Positions 10,748-22,502 of a DNA stretch of 64,000 bases are shown piece by piece (position 1 is the stretch's first letter; each line of letters starts with the position of its first letter). Origin of the DNA: Hydractinia symbiolongicarpus (Eukaryota; Cnidaria; Hydrozoa; Anthoathecata; Hydractiniidae); the NCBI RefSeq assembly GCF_029227915.1, contig NC_079880.1, forward strand, positions 3,660,001-3,724,000, in the 5' to 3' direction. The position numbers and the translations under genes are program-made. Below the pieces are notes generated by a model. That model saw only the letters and a list, made by a program, of their open reading frames with translations, did not search any database and was not told the origin of the DNA.

Positions 10748-13700
10748 GTACCCTGTGAGTAAACTCATTTCCCGAACTATTTTTTAAATTATTATTTCAC
10801 CACTAAAGCCCATGAGACTTGTAGTATTTAAAAATATTTTCATTTTTGATGAGACGCTGAATAAAAGAAGTTTAATCGCCGGCAAACGAAAACCCGCGAC
10901 TTCCCGTAAATTCCGGACTCAGCCCGCATAGTCAAAAGTATACAAAGAAAGTACCCAAGGAGTAAACTCATTTCCCGAAGGATTTTTTAAACTATTTTTT
11001 CACCACTAAAACGCATGAGACTTGTAGTTTTCAGAAATGTTTTCATTTTTGATGAGACGCTTAGTGAAAGTTGTTTAATCACCGGTAAACGAAAACCCGC
11101 GATTTCCCGTAAATCCCGGGCTTGGCCCGTATAGTCGAATGTATACAAAGAAAGTACCCTGTGAGTAAACTCATTTCCAGAACGATTTTTTAAATTATTA
11201 TTTCACCACTAAAGCCCATGAGACTTGTAGTATTTAAAAATATTTTCATTTTTGATGAGACGCTGAATAAAAGAAGTTTAATCGCTGGCAAACGAAAACC
11301 CGCGACTTCCCGTAAATCCCGGACTCAGCCCGTATAGTCAAAAGTATACAAAGAAAGTACCCAGGGTGTAAACTCATTTCCCGAACTATTTTTAAAATTA
11401 TTATTTCACCACTAAAGCCCATGAGACTTGTAGTATTTAAAAATATTTTCATTTTTGATGAGACGCTGAATAAAAGAAGTTTAATCGCCGGCAAACGAAA
11501 ACCCGCGACTTCCCGTAAATCCCGGACTCAGCCCGTATAGTCAAAAGTATACAAAGAAAGTACCCAGGGAGTAAACTCATTTCCCGAACGATTTTTTAAA
11601 TTATTTTTTCACCACTAAAACGCATGAGCCTTGTAGTTTTCAAAAATGTTTTCATTTTTGATGAGACGCTGAATAAAAGAAGTTTAATCGCCGGCAAACG
11701 AAAACCTGCGATTTCCCGTAAATCCCGGACTCGGCCCGTATAGTCAAAAGTATACAAAGAAAGTACCCAGGAAGTAAACTCATTTCCCAAACGATATTTT
11801 AAATTAATTTTCACCACTAAAACGCATGAGACTTGTAGTTTTCAGAAATGTTTTTATTTTTGATGAGACGCTTAATGAAAGTTGTTTAATCGCCGGCAAA
11901 CGAAAACCGCGATTTCCCGTAAATCACGGGCTTGGCCCGTATAGTTGAATGTATACAAAGAAAGTACCCTGTGAGTAAACTCATTTCCAGAACGATTTCT
12001 TAATTTATTTTTTCAACACTAAAACGCATGAGACTTGTAGTTTTCAAAAATGTTTTCATTTTTGATGAGACGCTTAATGAAAGAGGTTTAATCGCCGGCA
12101 AACGAAAACCCGAGATTTCCCGTAAATCCCGGGCTTGGCCCGTATAGTCAAAAGTATACAAAGAAAGTACCCAGGGTGTAAACTCATTTCCCGAACTATT
12201 TTTTAAATTATTATTTCACCACTAAAGCCAATGAGACTTGTAGTATTTAAAAATATTTTCATTTTTGATGAGACGCTGAATAAAAGAAGTTTAATCGCCG
12301 GCAAACGAAAACCTGCGATTTCCCGTAAATCCCGGACTCGGCCCGTATAGTCAAAAGTATACAAAGAAAGTACCCAGGAAGTAAACTCATTTCCCAAACG
12401 ATATTTTAAATTAATTTTCACCACTAAAACGCATGAGACTTGTAGTTTTCAGAAATGTTTTTATTTTTGATGAGACGCTTAATGAAAGTTGTTTAATCGC
12501 CGGCAAACGAAAACCGCGATTTCCCGTAAATCACGGGCTTGGCCCGTATAGTTGAATGTATACAAAGAAAGTACCCTGTGAGTAAACTCATTTCCAGAAC
12601 GATTTCTTAATTTATTTTTTCAACACTAAAACGCATGAGACTTGTAGTTTTCAAAAATGTTTTCATTTTTGATGAGACGCTTAATGAAAGAGGTTTAATC
12701 GCCGGCAAACGAAAACCCGAGATTTCCCGTAAATCCCGGGCTTGGCCCGTATAGTCAAAAGTATACAAAGAAAGTACCCAGGGTGTAAACTCATTTCCCG
12801 AACTATTTTTTAAATTATTATTTCACCACTAAAGCCAATGAGACTTGTAGTATTTAAAAATATTTTCATTTTTGATGAGACGCTGAATAAAAGAAGTTTA
12901 TTCGCCGGCAAACGAAAACCTGCGATTTCCCGTAAATCCCGGACTCGGCCCGTATAGTCAAAAGTATACAAAGAAAGTACCCAGGGAGTAAACTCATTTC
13001 CCGAACGATTTTTTAAAGGATTTTTTCACCACTAAATCGCATGAGACTTGTAGTTTTCAAAAATGTTTTCATTTTTGATGAGACGCTGAATAAAAGAAGT
13101 TTAATCGCCGGCAAACGAAAACCTGCGATTTCCTGTAAATCCCGGACTCGGCCCGTATAGTCAAAAGTATACAAAGAAAGTACCCAGGGTGTAAACTCAT
13201 TTCCCGAACGATTTTTTAAATTATTATTTCACCACTAAAGCCCATGAGACTTGTAGTATTTAAAAATATTTTCATTTTTGATGAGACGCTGAATAAAAGA
13301 AGTTTAATCGCCGGCAAACGAAAACCCGCGACTTCCCGTAAATTCCGGACTCAGCCCGCATAGTCAAAAGTATACAAAGAAAGTACCCAGGGTGTAAACT
13401 CATTTCCCGAACGATTTTTTAAATTATTATTTCACCACTAAAGCCCATGAGACTTGTAGTATTTAAAAATATTTTCATTTTTGATGAGACGCTGAATAAA
13501 AGAAGTTTAATCGCCGGCAAACGAAAACCCGCGACTTCCCGTAAATTCCGGACTCAGCCCGCATAGTCAAAAGTATACAAAGAAAGTACCCAAGGAGTAA
13601 ACTCATTTCCCGAAGGATTTTTTAAATTATTTTTTCACCACTAAAACGCATGAGACTTGTAGTTTTCAGAAATGTTTTCATTTTTGATGAGACGCTTAGT

Positions 13701-13989
13701 GAAAGTTGTTTAATCACCGGTAAACGAAAACCCGCGATTTCCCGTAAATCCCGGGCTTGGCCCGTATAGTCAAAAGTATACAAAGAAAGTACCCAGGAAG
13801 TAAACTCATTTCCCAAACGATATTTTAAATTAATTTTCACCACTAAAACGCATGAGACTTGTAGTTTTCAGAAATGTTTTTATTTTTGATGAGACGCTTA
13901 ATGAAAGTTGTTTAATCGCCGGCAAACGAAAACCGCGATTTCCCGTAAATCACGGGCTTGGCCCGTATAGTTGAATGTATACAAAGAAA
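10748..13989. repeat. 16-mer tandem duplication, copy 2 (3242 bp)
   Basis: Monomers start at 10748, 10951, 11154, 11357, 11560, 11763, 11964, 12167, 12370, 12571, 12774, 12977, 13180, 13383, 13586 and 13789, in the same class order as copy 1. By eye the copies differ very little, which indicates a recent event. After 13989 the order changes to A1-L-N-O. Confidence 0.9.
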
Positions 13990-16900
13990 GTACCCTGTGA
14001 GTAAACTCATTTCCACAACGATTTCTTAATTTATTTTTTCAACACTAAAACGCATGAGACTTGTAGTTTTCAAAAATGTTTTCATTTTTGATGAGACGCT
14101 TAATGAAAGAGGTTTAATCGCCGGCAAACGAAAACCCGAGATTTCCCGTAAATCCCGGGCTTGGCCCGTATAGTCAAAAGTATACAAAGAAAGTACCCAG
14201 GGTGTAAACTCATTTCCCGAACTATTTTTTAAATTATTATTTCACCACTAAAGCCAATGAGACTTGTAGTATTTAAAAATATTTTCATTTTTGATGAGAC
14301 GCTGAATAAAAGAAGTTTAATCGCCGGCAAACGAAAACCTGCGATTTCCCGTAAATCCCGGACTCGGCCCGTATAGTCAAAAGTATACAAAGAAAGTACC
14401 CAGGGAGTAAACTCATTTCCCGAACGATTTTTTAAAGGATTTTTTCACCACTAAATCGCATGAGACTTGTAGTTTTCAAAAATGTTTTCATTTTTGATGA
14501 GACGCTGAATAAAAGAAGTTTAATCGCCGGCAAACGAAAACCTGCGATTTCCTGTAAATCCCGGACTCGGCCCGTATAGTCAAAAGTATACAAAGAAAGT
14601 ACCCAGGGTGTAAACTCATTTCCCGAACGATTTTTTAAATTATTATTTCACCACTAAAGCCCATGAGACTTGTAGTATTTAAAAATATTTTCATTTTTGA
14701 TGAGACGCTGAATAAAAGAAGTTTAATCGCCGGCAAACGAAAACCTGCGATTTCCCGTAAATCCCGGACTCGGCCCGTATAGTCAAAAGTATACAAAGAA
14801 TGTACCCAGGGTGTAAACTCATTTCCCGAAGGATTTTTTAAATTATTTTTTCACCACTAAAACGCATGAGACTTGTAGTTTTCAGAAATGATTTCATTTT
14901 TGATGAGACGCTTAATGAAAGTTGTTTAATCGCCGGCAAACGAAAACCCGCGATTTCCCGTAAATCACGGGCTTGGCCCGTATAGTCGAATGTATACAAA
15001 GAAAGTACCCTGTGAGTAAACTCATTTCCCGAACTATTTTTTAAATTATTATTTCACCACTAAAGCCCATGAGACTTGTAGTATTTAAAAATATTTTCAT
15101 TTTTGATGAGACGCTGAATAAAAGAAGTTTAATCGCCGGCAAACAAAAACCCGCGACTTCCCGTAAATTCCGGACTCAGCCCGCATAGTCAAAAGTATAC
15201 AAAGAAAGTACCCAAGGAGTAAACTCATTTCCCGAAGGATTTTTTAAATTATTTTTTCACCACTAAAACGCATGAGACTTGTAGTTTTCAGAAATGTTTT
15301 CATTTTTGATGAGACGCTTAGTGAAAGTTGTTTAATCACCGGTAAACGAAAACCCGCGATTTCCCGTAAATCCCGGGCTTGGCCCGTATAGTCGAATGTA
15401 TACAAAGAAAGTACCCTGTGAGTAAACTCATTTCCAGAACGATATTTTAAATTATTATTTCACCACTAAAGCCCATGAGACTTGTAGTATTTAAAAATAT
15501 TTTCATTTTTGATGAGACGCTGAATAAAAGAAGTTTAATCGCTGGCAAACGAAAACCCGCGACTTCCCGTAAATCCCGGACTCAGCCCGTAAAGTCAAAA
15601 GTATACAAAGAAAGTACCCAGGGTGTAAACTCATTTCCCGAACTATTTTTTAAATTATTATTTCACCACTAAAGCCCATGAGACTTGTAGTATTTAAAAA
15701 TATTTTCATTTTTGATGAGACGCTGAATAAAAGAAGTTTAATCGCCGGCAAACGAAAACCCGCGACTTCCCGTAAATCCCGGACTCAGCCCGTATAGTCA
15801 AAAGTATACAAAGAAAGTACCCAGGGAGTAAACTCATTTCCCGAACGATTTTTTAAATTATTTTTTCACCACTAAAACGCATGAGCCTTGTAGTTTTCAA
15901 AAATGTTTTCATTTTTGATGAGACGCTGAATAAAAGAAGTTTAATCGCCGGCAAACGAAAACCCGCGACTTCCCGTAAATCCCGGACTCGGCCCGTATAG
16001 TCAAAAGTATACAAAGAAAGTACCCAGGAAGTAAACTCATTTCCCAAACGATATTTTAAATTAATTTTCACCACTAAAACGCATGAGACTTGTAGTTTTC
16101 AGAAATGTTTTTATTTTTGATGAGACGCTTAATGAAAGTTGTTTAATCGCCGGCAAACGAAAACCGCGATTTCCCGTAAATCACGGGCTTGGCCCGTATA
16201 GTTGAATGTATACAAAGAAAGTACCCTGGGAGTAAACTCATTTCCAGAACGATTTCTTAATTTATTTTTTCAACACTAAAACGCATGAGACTTGTAGTTT
16301 TCAAAAATGTTTTCATTTTTGATGAGACGCTTAATGAAAGAGGTTTAATCGCCGGCAAAAGAAAACCCGAGATTTCCCGTAAATCCCGGGCTTGGCCCGT
16401 ATAGTCAAAAGTATACAAAGAAAGTACCCAGGGTGTAAATTCATTTCCCGAACTATTTTTTAAATTATTATTTCACCACTAAAGCCAATGAGACTTGTAG
16501 TATTTTAAAATATTTTCATTTTTGATGAGACGCTGAATAAAAGAAGTTTAATCGCCGGCAAACGAAAACCTGCGATTTCCCGTAAATCCCGGACTCGGCC
16601 CGTATAGTCAAAAGTATACAAAGAAAGTACCCAGGGAGTAAACTCATTTCCCGAACGATTTTTTAAATGATTTTTTCACCACTAAAGCCCATGAGACTTG
16701 TAGTATTTAAAAATATTTTCATTTTTGATGAGACGCTGAATAAAAGAAGTTTAATCGCCGGCAAACGAAAACCTGCGATTTCCCGTAAATCCCGGACTCG
16801 GCCCGTATAGTCAAAAGTATACAAAGAATGTACCCAGGGTGTAAACTCATTTCCCGAACGGTTTTTTAAATTATTATTTCACCACTAAAGCCCATGAGAC

Positions 16901-17843
16901 TTGTAGTTTTTAAAAATGTTTTCATTTTTGATGAGACGCTGAATAAAAGAAGTTTAATTGCCGGCAAACGAAAACCCGCGACTTCCCGTAAATCCCGGAC
17001 TCGGCCCGTATAGTCAAAAGTATACAAAGAAAGTACCCAGGGAGTAAACTCATTTCCCGAACTATTTTTTAAATTATTATTTCACCACTAAAGCCAATGA
17101 GACTTGTAGTATTTAAAAATATTTTCATTTTTGATGAGACGCTGAATAAAAGAAGTTTAATCGCCGGCAAACGAAAACCTGCGATTTCCCGTAAATCCTG
17201 GACTCGGCCCGTATAGTCAAAAGTATACAAAGAAAGTACCCGGGGTGTAAACTCATTTCCCGAACGATTTTTTAAATTTTTATTTCACCACTAAAGCCCA
17301 TGAGACTTGTAGTTTTTAAAAATGTTTTCATTTTTGATGAGACGCTGAATAAAAGAAGTTTAATTGCCGGCAAACGAAAACCCGCGACTTCCCGTAAATC
17401 CCGGACTCGGCCCGTATAGTCAAAAGTATACAAAGAAAGTACCCAGGGAGTAAACTCATTTCCCGAACGATTTTTTAAATGATTTTTTCACCACTAAATC
17501 GCATGAGACTTGTAGTTTTCAAAAATGTTTTCATTTTTGATGAGACGCTGAATAAAAGAAGTTTAATCGCCGGCAAACGAAAACCTGCGATTTCCTGTAA
17601 ATCCCGGACTCGGCCCGTATAGTCAAAAGTATACAAAGAAAGTACCCAGGGTGTAAACTCATTTCCCGAACGATTTTTTAAATTATTATTTCACCACTAA
17701 AGCCCATGAGACTTGTAGTATTTAAAAATATTTTCATTTTTGATGAGACGCTGAATAAAAGAAGTTTAATCGCCGGCAAACAAAAACCCGCGACTTCCCG
17801 TAAATCCCGGACTCGGCCCGTATAGTCAAAAGTATACAAAAAA
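13990..17843. repeat. Mosaic block of 19 monomers
   Basis: The order is A1-L-N-O-(O/E hybrid)-F-G-H-K-I-J1-A1-L-(N/C hybrid)-O-L-U-N-O. The first part repeats A1-L-N-O of the 16-mer at an offset of 1419-1421 bp, and 15005-16626 repeats its F-to-L run. The monomer at 14802 starts AGGGTG but continues CCCGAAGG, so it is a hybrid. The unit at 16221 starts GTACCCTGGG instead of GTACCCTGTG. The first U monomer (GTACCCGGGGTG) appears at 17236 and becomes common downstream, so this block is a transition between HOR families. Confidence 0.75.
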
Positions 17844-19667
17844 GTACCCAGGGAGTAAACTCATTTCCCGAACGATTTTTTAAATTTTTTTTCACCACTA
17901 AAACGCATGAGATTTGTAGTTTTTAAAAATGTTTTCATTTTTGATGAGACGCTGAATAAAAGAAGTTTAATTGCCGGCAAACGAAAACCCGCGTCTTCCC
18001 GTAAATCCCCGACTCGGCCCGTATAGTCATAAGTATACAAAGAAAGTACCCAGGGAGTAAACTCATTTCCCAAACGATATTTTAAATTAATTTTCACCAC
18101 TAAAACGCATGAGACTTGTAGTTTTCAGAAATGTTTTCATTTTTGATGAGACGCTTAATGAAAGTTGTTTAATCGCCGGCAAACGAAAACTCGCGATTTC
18201 CCGTAAATCCCGGGCTTGGCCCGTATAGTCGAATGTATACAAAGAAAGTACCCTGTGAGTAAACTCATTTCCAGAACGATTTTTTAAATTATTATTTCAC
18301 CACTAAAGCCCATGAGACTTGTAGTATTTAAAAATATTTTCATTTTTGATGAGACGCTGAATAAAAGAAGTTTAATCGCCGGCAAACGAAAACCCGCGAC
18401 TTCCCGTAAATCCCGGACTCAGCCCGTATAGTCAAAAGTATACAAAGAAAGTACCCAGGGTGTAAATTCATTTCCCGAACTATTTTTTAAATTATTATTT
18501 CACCACTAAAGCCCATGAGACTTGTAGTATTTAAAAATATTTTCATTTTTGATGAGACGCTGAATAAAAGAAGTTTAATCGCCGGCAAACGAAAACCCGC
18601 GACTTTCCGTAAATCCCGGACTCAGCCCGTATAGTCAAAAGTATACAAAGAAAGTACCCAGGGAGTAAACTCATTTCCCGAACGATTTTTTAAATTATTT
18701 TTTCACCACTAAAACGCATGAGCCTTGTAGTTTTCAAAAATGTTTTCATTTTTGATGAGACGCTGAATAAAAGAAGTTTAATCGCCGGCAAACGAAAACC
18801 TGCGATTTCCCGTAAATCCCGGACTCGGCCCGTATAGTCAAAAGTATACAAAGAAATTACCCAGGGTGTAAACTCATTTCCCGAACTATTTTTTAAATTA
18901 TTATTTCACCACTAAAGCCCATGAGACTTGTAGTATTTAAAAATATTTTCATTTTTGATGAGACGCTGAATAAAAGAAGTTTAATCGCCGGCAAACAAAA
19001 ACCTGCAATTTCCCGTAAATCCCGGACTCGGCCCGTATAGTCAAAAGTATACAAAGAAAGTACCCGGGGTGTAAACTCATTTCCCGAACGATTTTTTAAA
19101 TTATTATTTCACCACTAAATCGCATGAGACTTGTAGTTTTCAAAAATGTTTTCATTTTTGATGAGACGCTGAATAAAAGAAGTTTAATCGCCGGCAAACG
19201 AAAACCTGCGATTTCCTGTAAATCCCGGACTCGGCCCGTATAGTCAAAAGTATACAAAGAAAGTACCCAGGGTGTAAACTCATTTCCCGAACGATTTTTT
19301 AAATTATTATTTCACCACTAAAGCCCATGAGACTTGTAGTATTTAAAAATATTTTCATTTTTGATGAGACGCTGAATAAAAGAAGTTTAATCGCCGGCAA
19401 ACGAAAACCTGCGATTTCCCGTAAATCCCGGACTCGGCCCGTATAGTCAAAAGTATACAAAGAATGTACCCAGGGTGTAAACTCATTTCCCGAACGATTT
19501 TTTAAATTATTATTTCACCACTAAAGCCCATGAGACTTGTAGTATTTAAAAATATTTTCATTTTTGATGAGACGCTGAATAAAAGAAGTTTAATCGCCGG
19601 CAAACAAAAACCCGCGACTTCCCGTAAATCCCGGACTCGGCCCGTATAGTCAAAAGTATACAAAAAA
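17844..19667. repeat. 9-mer higher-order repeat (1824 bp), copy 1
   Basis: The order is R-T-H-D-I-C-U-O-O2, with starts at 17844, 18046, 18248, 18451, 18654, 18857, 19060, 19263 and 19466. R is a 202-bp class with AAATTTTTTTTCACC, ATGAGATTTG and CGCGTCTTCC. T is a 202-bp class ending GTCGAATG. O2 ends in a contracted ACAAAAAAGTACCC. That contraction and the R class identify every restart of this HOR (19668, 20679, 22503). Confidence 0.9.
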
Positions 19668-20678
19668 GTACCCAGGGAGTAAACTCATTTCCCGAACGAT
19701 TTTTTAAATTTTTTTTCACCACTAAAACGCATGAGATTTGTAGTTTTTAAAAATGTTTTCATTTTTGATGAGACGCTGAATAAAAGAAGTTTAATTGCCG
19801 GCAAACGAAAACCCGCGTCTTCCCGTAAATCCCCGACTCGGCCCGTATAGTCAAAAGTATACAAAGAAAGTACCCAGGGAGTAAACTCATTTCCCAAACG
19901 ATATTTTAAATTAATTTTCACCACTAAAACGCATGAGACTTGTAGTTTTCAGAAATGTTTTCATTTTTCATGAGACGCTTAATGAAAGTTGTTTAATCGC
20001 CGGCAAACGAAAACTCGCGATTTCCCGTAAATCCCGGGCTTGGCCCGTATAGTCGAATGTATACAAAGAAAGTACCCTGTGAGTAAACTCATTTCCAGAA
20101 CGATTTTTTAAATTATTATTTCACCACTAAAGCCCATGAGACTTGTAGTATTTAAAAATATTTTCATTTTTGATGAGACGCTGAATAAAAGAAGTTTAAT
20201 CGCCGGCAAACGAAAACCCGCGACTTCCCGTAAATCCCGGACTCAGCCCGTATAGTCAAAAGTATACAAAGAAAGTACCCAGGGTGTAAACTCATTTCCC
20301 GAACTATTTTTTAAATTATTATTTCACCACTAAAGCCCATGAGACTTGTAGTATTTAAAAATATTTTCATTTTTGATGAGACGCTGAATAAAAGAAGTTT
20401 AATCGCCGGCAAATGAAAACCCGCGACTTCCCGTAAATCCCGGACTCGGCCCGTATAGTCAAAAGTATACAAAGAATGTACCCAGGGTGTAAACTCATTT
20501 CCCGAACGATTTTTTAAATTATTATTTCACCACTAAAGCCCATGAGACTTGTAGTATTTAAAAATATTTTCATTTTTGATGAGACGCTGAATAAAAGAAG
20601 TTTAATCGCCGGCAAACAAAAACCCGCGACTTCCCGTAAATCCCGGACTCGGCCGTATAGTCAAAAGTATACAAAAAA
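19668..20678. repeat. 5-mer internal duplication of the 9-mer (1011 bp)
   Basis: The order is R-T-H-(D/O hybrid)-O2. It shares two private variants with the following 9-mer that the other copies lack: TTTTTCATGAGACGC in T (about 19971 and 20982) and GGCAAATGAAAACC in D (about 20410 and 21422). It was therefore copied with its right-hand neighbour rather than with copy 1. The D monomer ends ACTCGGCC and is followed by GAATGTACCC, so the deletion joining D to O2 falls inside the monomer at 20275-20477. Confidence 0.85.
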
Positions 20679-22502
20679 GTACCCAGGGAGTAAACTCATT
20701 TCCCGAACGATTTTTTAAATTTTTTTTCACCACTAAAACGCATGAGATTTGTAGTTTTTAAAAATGTTTTCATTTTTGATGAGACGCTGAATAAAAGAAG
20801 TTTAATTGCCGGCCACCGAAAACCCGCGTCTTTCCGTAAATCCCCGACTCGGCCCGTATAGTCAAAAGTATACAAAGAAAGTACCCAGGGAGTAAAATCA
20901 TTTCCCAAACGATATTTTAAATTAATTTTCACCACTAAAACGCATGAGACTTGTAGTTTTCAGAAATGTTTTCATTTTTCATGAGACGCTTAATGAAAGT
21001 TGTTTAATCGCCGGCAAACGAAAACTCGCGATTTCCCGTAAATCCCGGGCTTGGCCCGTATAGTCGAATGTATACAAAGAAAGTACCCTGTGAGTAAACT
21101 CATTTCCAGAACGATTTTTTAAATTATTATTTCACCACTAAAGCCCATGAGACTTGTAGTATTTAAAAATATTTTCATTTTTGATGAGACGCTGAATAAA
21201 AGAAGTTTAATCGCCGGCAAACGAAAACCCGCGACTTCCCGTAAATCCCGGACTCAGCCCGTATAGTCAAAAGTATACAAAGAAAGTACCCAGGGTGTAA
21301 ACTCATTTCCCGAACTATTTTTTAAATTATTATTTCACCACTAAAGCCCATGAGACTTGTAGTATTTAAAAATATTTTCATTTTTGATGAGACGCTGAAT
21401 AAAAGAAGTTTAATCGCCGGCAAATGAAAACCCGCGACTTCCCGTAAATCCCGGACTCAGCCCGTATAGTCAAAAGTATACAAAGAAAGTACCCAGGGAG
21501 TAAACTCATTTCCCGAACGATTTTTTAAATTATTTTTTCACCACTAAAACGCATGAGCCTTGTAGTTTTCAAAAATGTTTTTATTTTTGATGAGACGCTG
21601 AATAAAAGAAGTTTAATCGCCGGCAAACGAAAACCTGCGATTTCCCGTAAATCCCGGACTCGGCCCGTATAGTCAAAAGTATACAAAGAAATTACCCAGG
21701 GTGTAAACTCATTTCCCGAACTATTTTTTAAATTATTATTTCACCGCTAAAGCCCATGAGACTTGTAGTATTTAAAAATATTTTCATTTTTGATGAGACG
21801 CTGAATAAAAGAAGTTTAATCGCCGGCAAACGAAAACCTGCAATTTCCCGTAAATCCCGGACTCGGCCCGTATAGTCAAAAGTATACAAAGAAAGTACCC
21901 GGGGTGTAAACTCATTTCCCGAACGATTTTTTAAATTATTATTTCACCACTAAATCGCATGAGACTTGTAGTTTTCAAAAATGTTTTCATTTTTGATGAG
22001 ACGCTGAATAAAAGAAGTTTAATCGCCGGCAAACGAAAACCTGCGATTTCCTGTAAATCCCGGACTCGGCCCGTATAGTCAAAAGTATACAAAGAAAGTA
22101 CCCAGGGTGTAAACTCATTTCCCGAACGATTTTTTAAATTATTATTTCACCACTAAAGCCCATGAGACTTGTAGTATTTAAAAATATTTTCATTTTTGAT
22201 GAGACGCTGAATAAAAGAAGTTTAATCGCCGGCAAACGAAAACCTGCGATTTCCCGTAAATCCCGGACTCGGCCCGTATAGTCAAAAGTATACAAAGAAT
22301 GTACCCAGGGTGTAAACTCATTTCCCGAACGATTTTTTAAATTATTATTTCACCACTAAAGCCCATGAGACTTGTAGTATTTAAAAATATTTTCATTTTT
22401 GATGAGACGCTGAATAAAAGAAGTTTAATCGCCGGCAAACAAAAACCCGCGACTTCCCGTAAATCCCGGACTCGGCCCGTATAGTCAAAAGTATACAAAA
22501 AA
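20679..22502. repeat. 9-mer higher-order repeat (1824 bp), copy 2
   Basis: It has the same R-T-H-D-I-C-U-O-O2 order as 17844-19667, offset by 2835 bp. The R monomer carries its own changes: GCCGGCCACCGAAAAC, CTTTCCGTAAATCC and AGTAAAATCATTTCC near 20811-20899. The previous junction has lost one C in GGCCGTATAG near 20653. Confidence 0.88.

Noticed and set aside
7506-13989. Assembly artefact as explanation for the near-identical 3242-bp copies
   Set aside because: Not excluded, but the copies differ at their right ends (GTCGAATG versus GTTGAATG) and have different neighbours, which fits a true duplication better. Only long reads can settle it.
15475-15672. Plus-strand open frame of 65 codons
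   Set aside because: It exists because a single T-to-A change (CCCGTAAAGTC instead of CCCGTATAGTC near 15590) removes the TAG stop present in other monomers. A one-copy loss of a stop in satellite DNA is not evidence for a gene.
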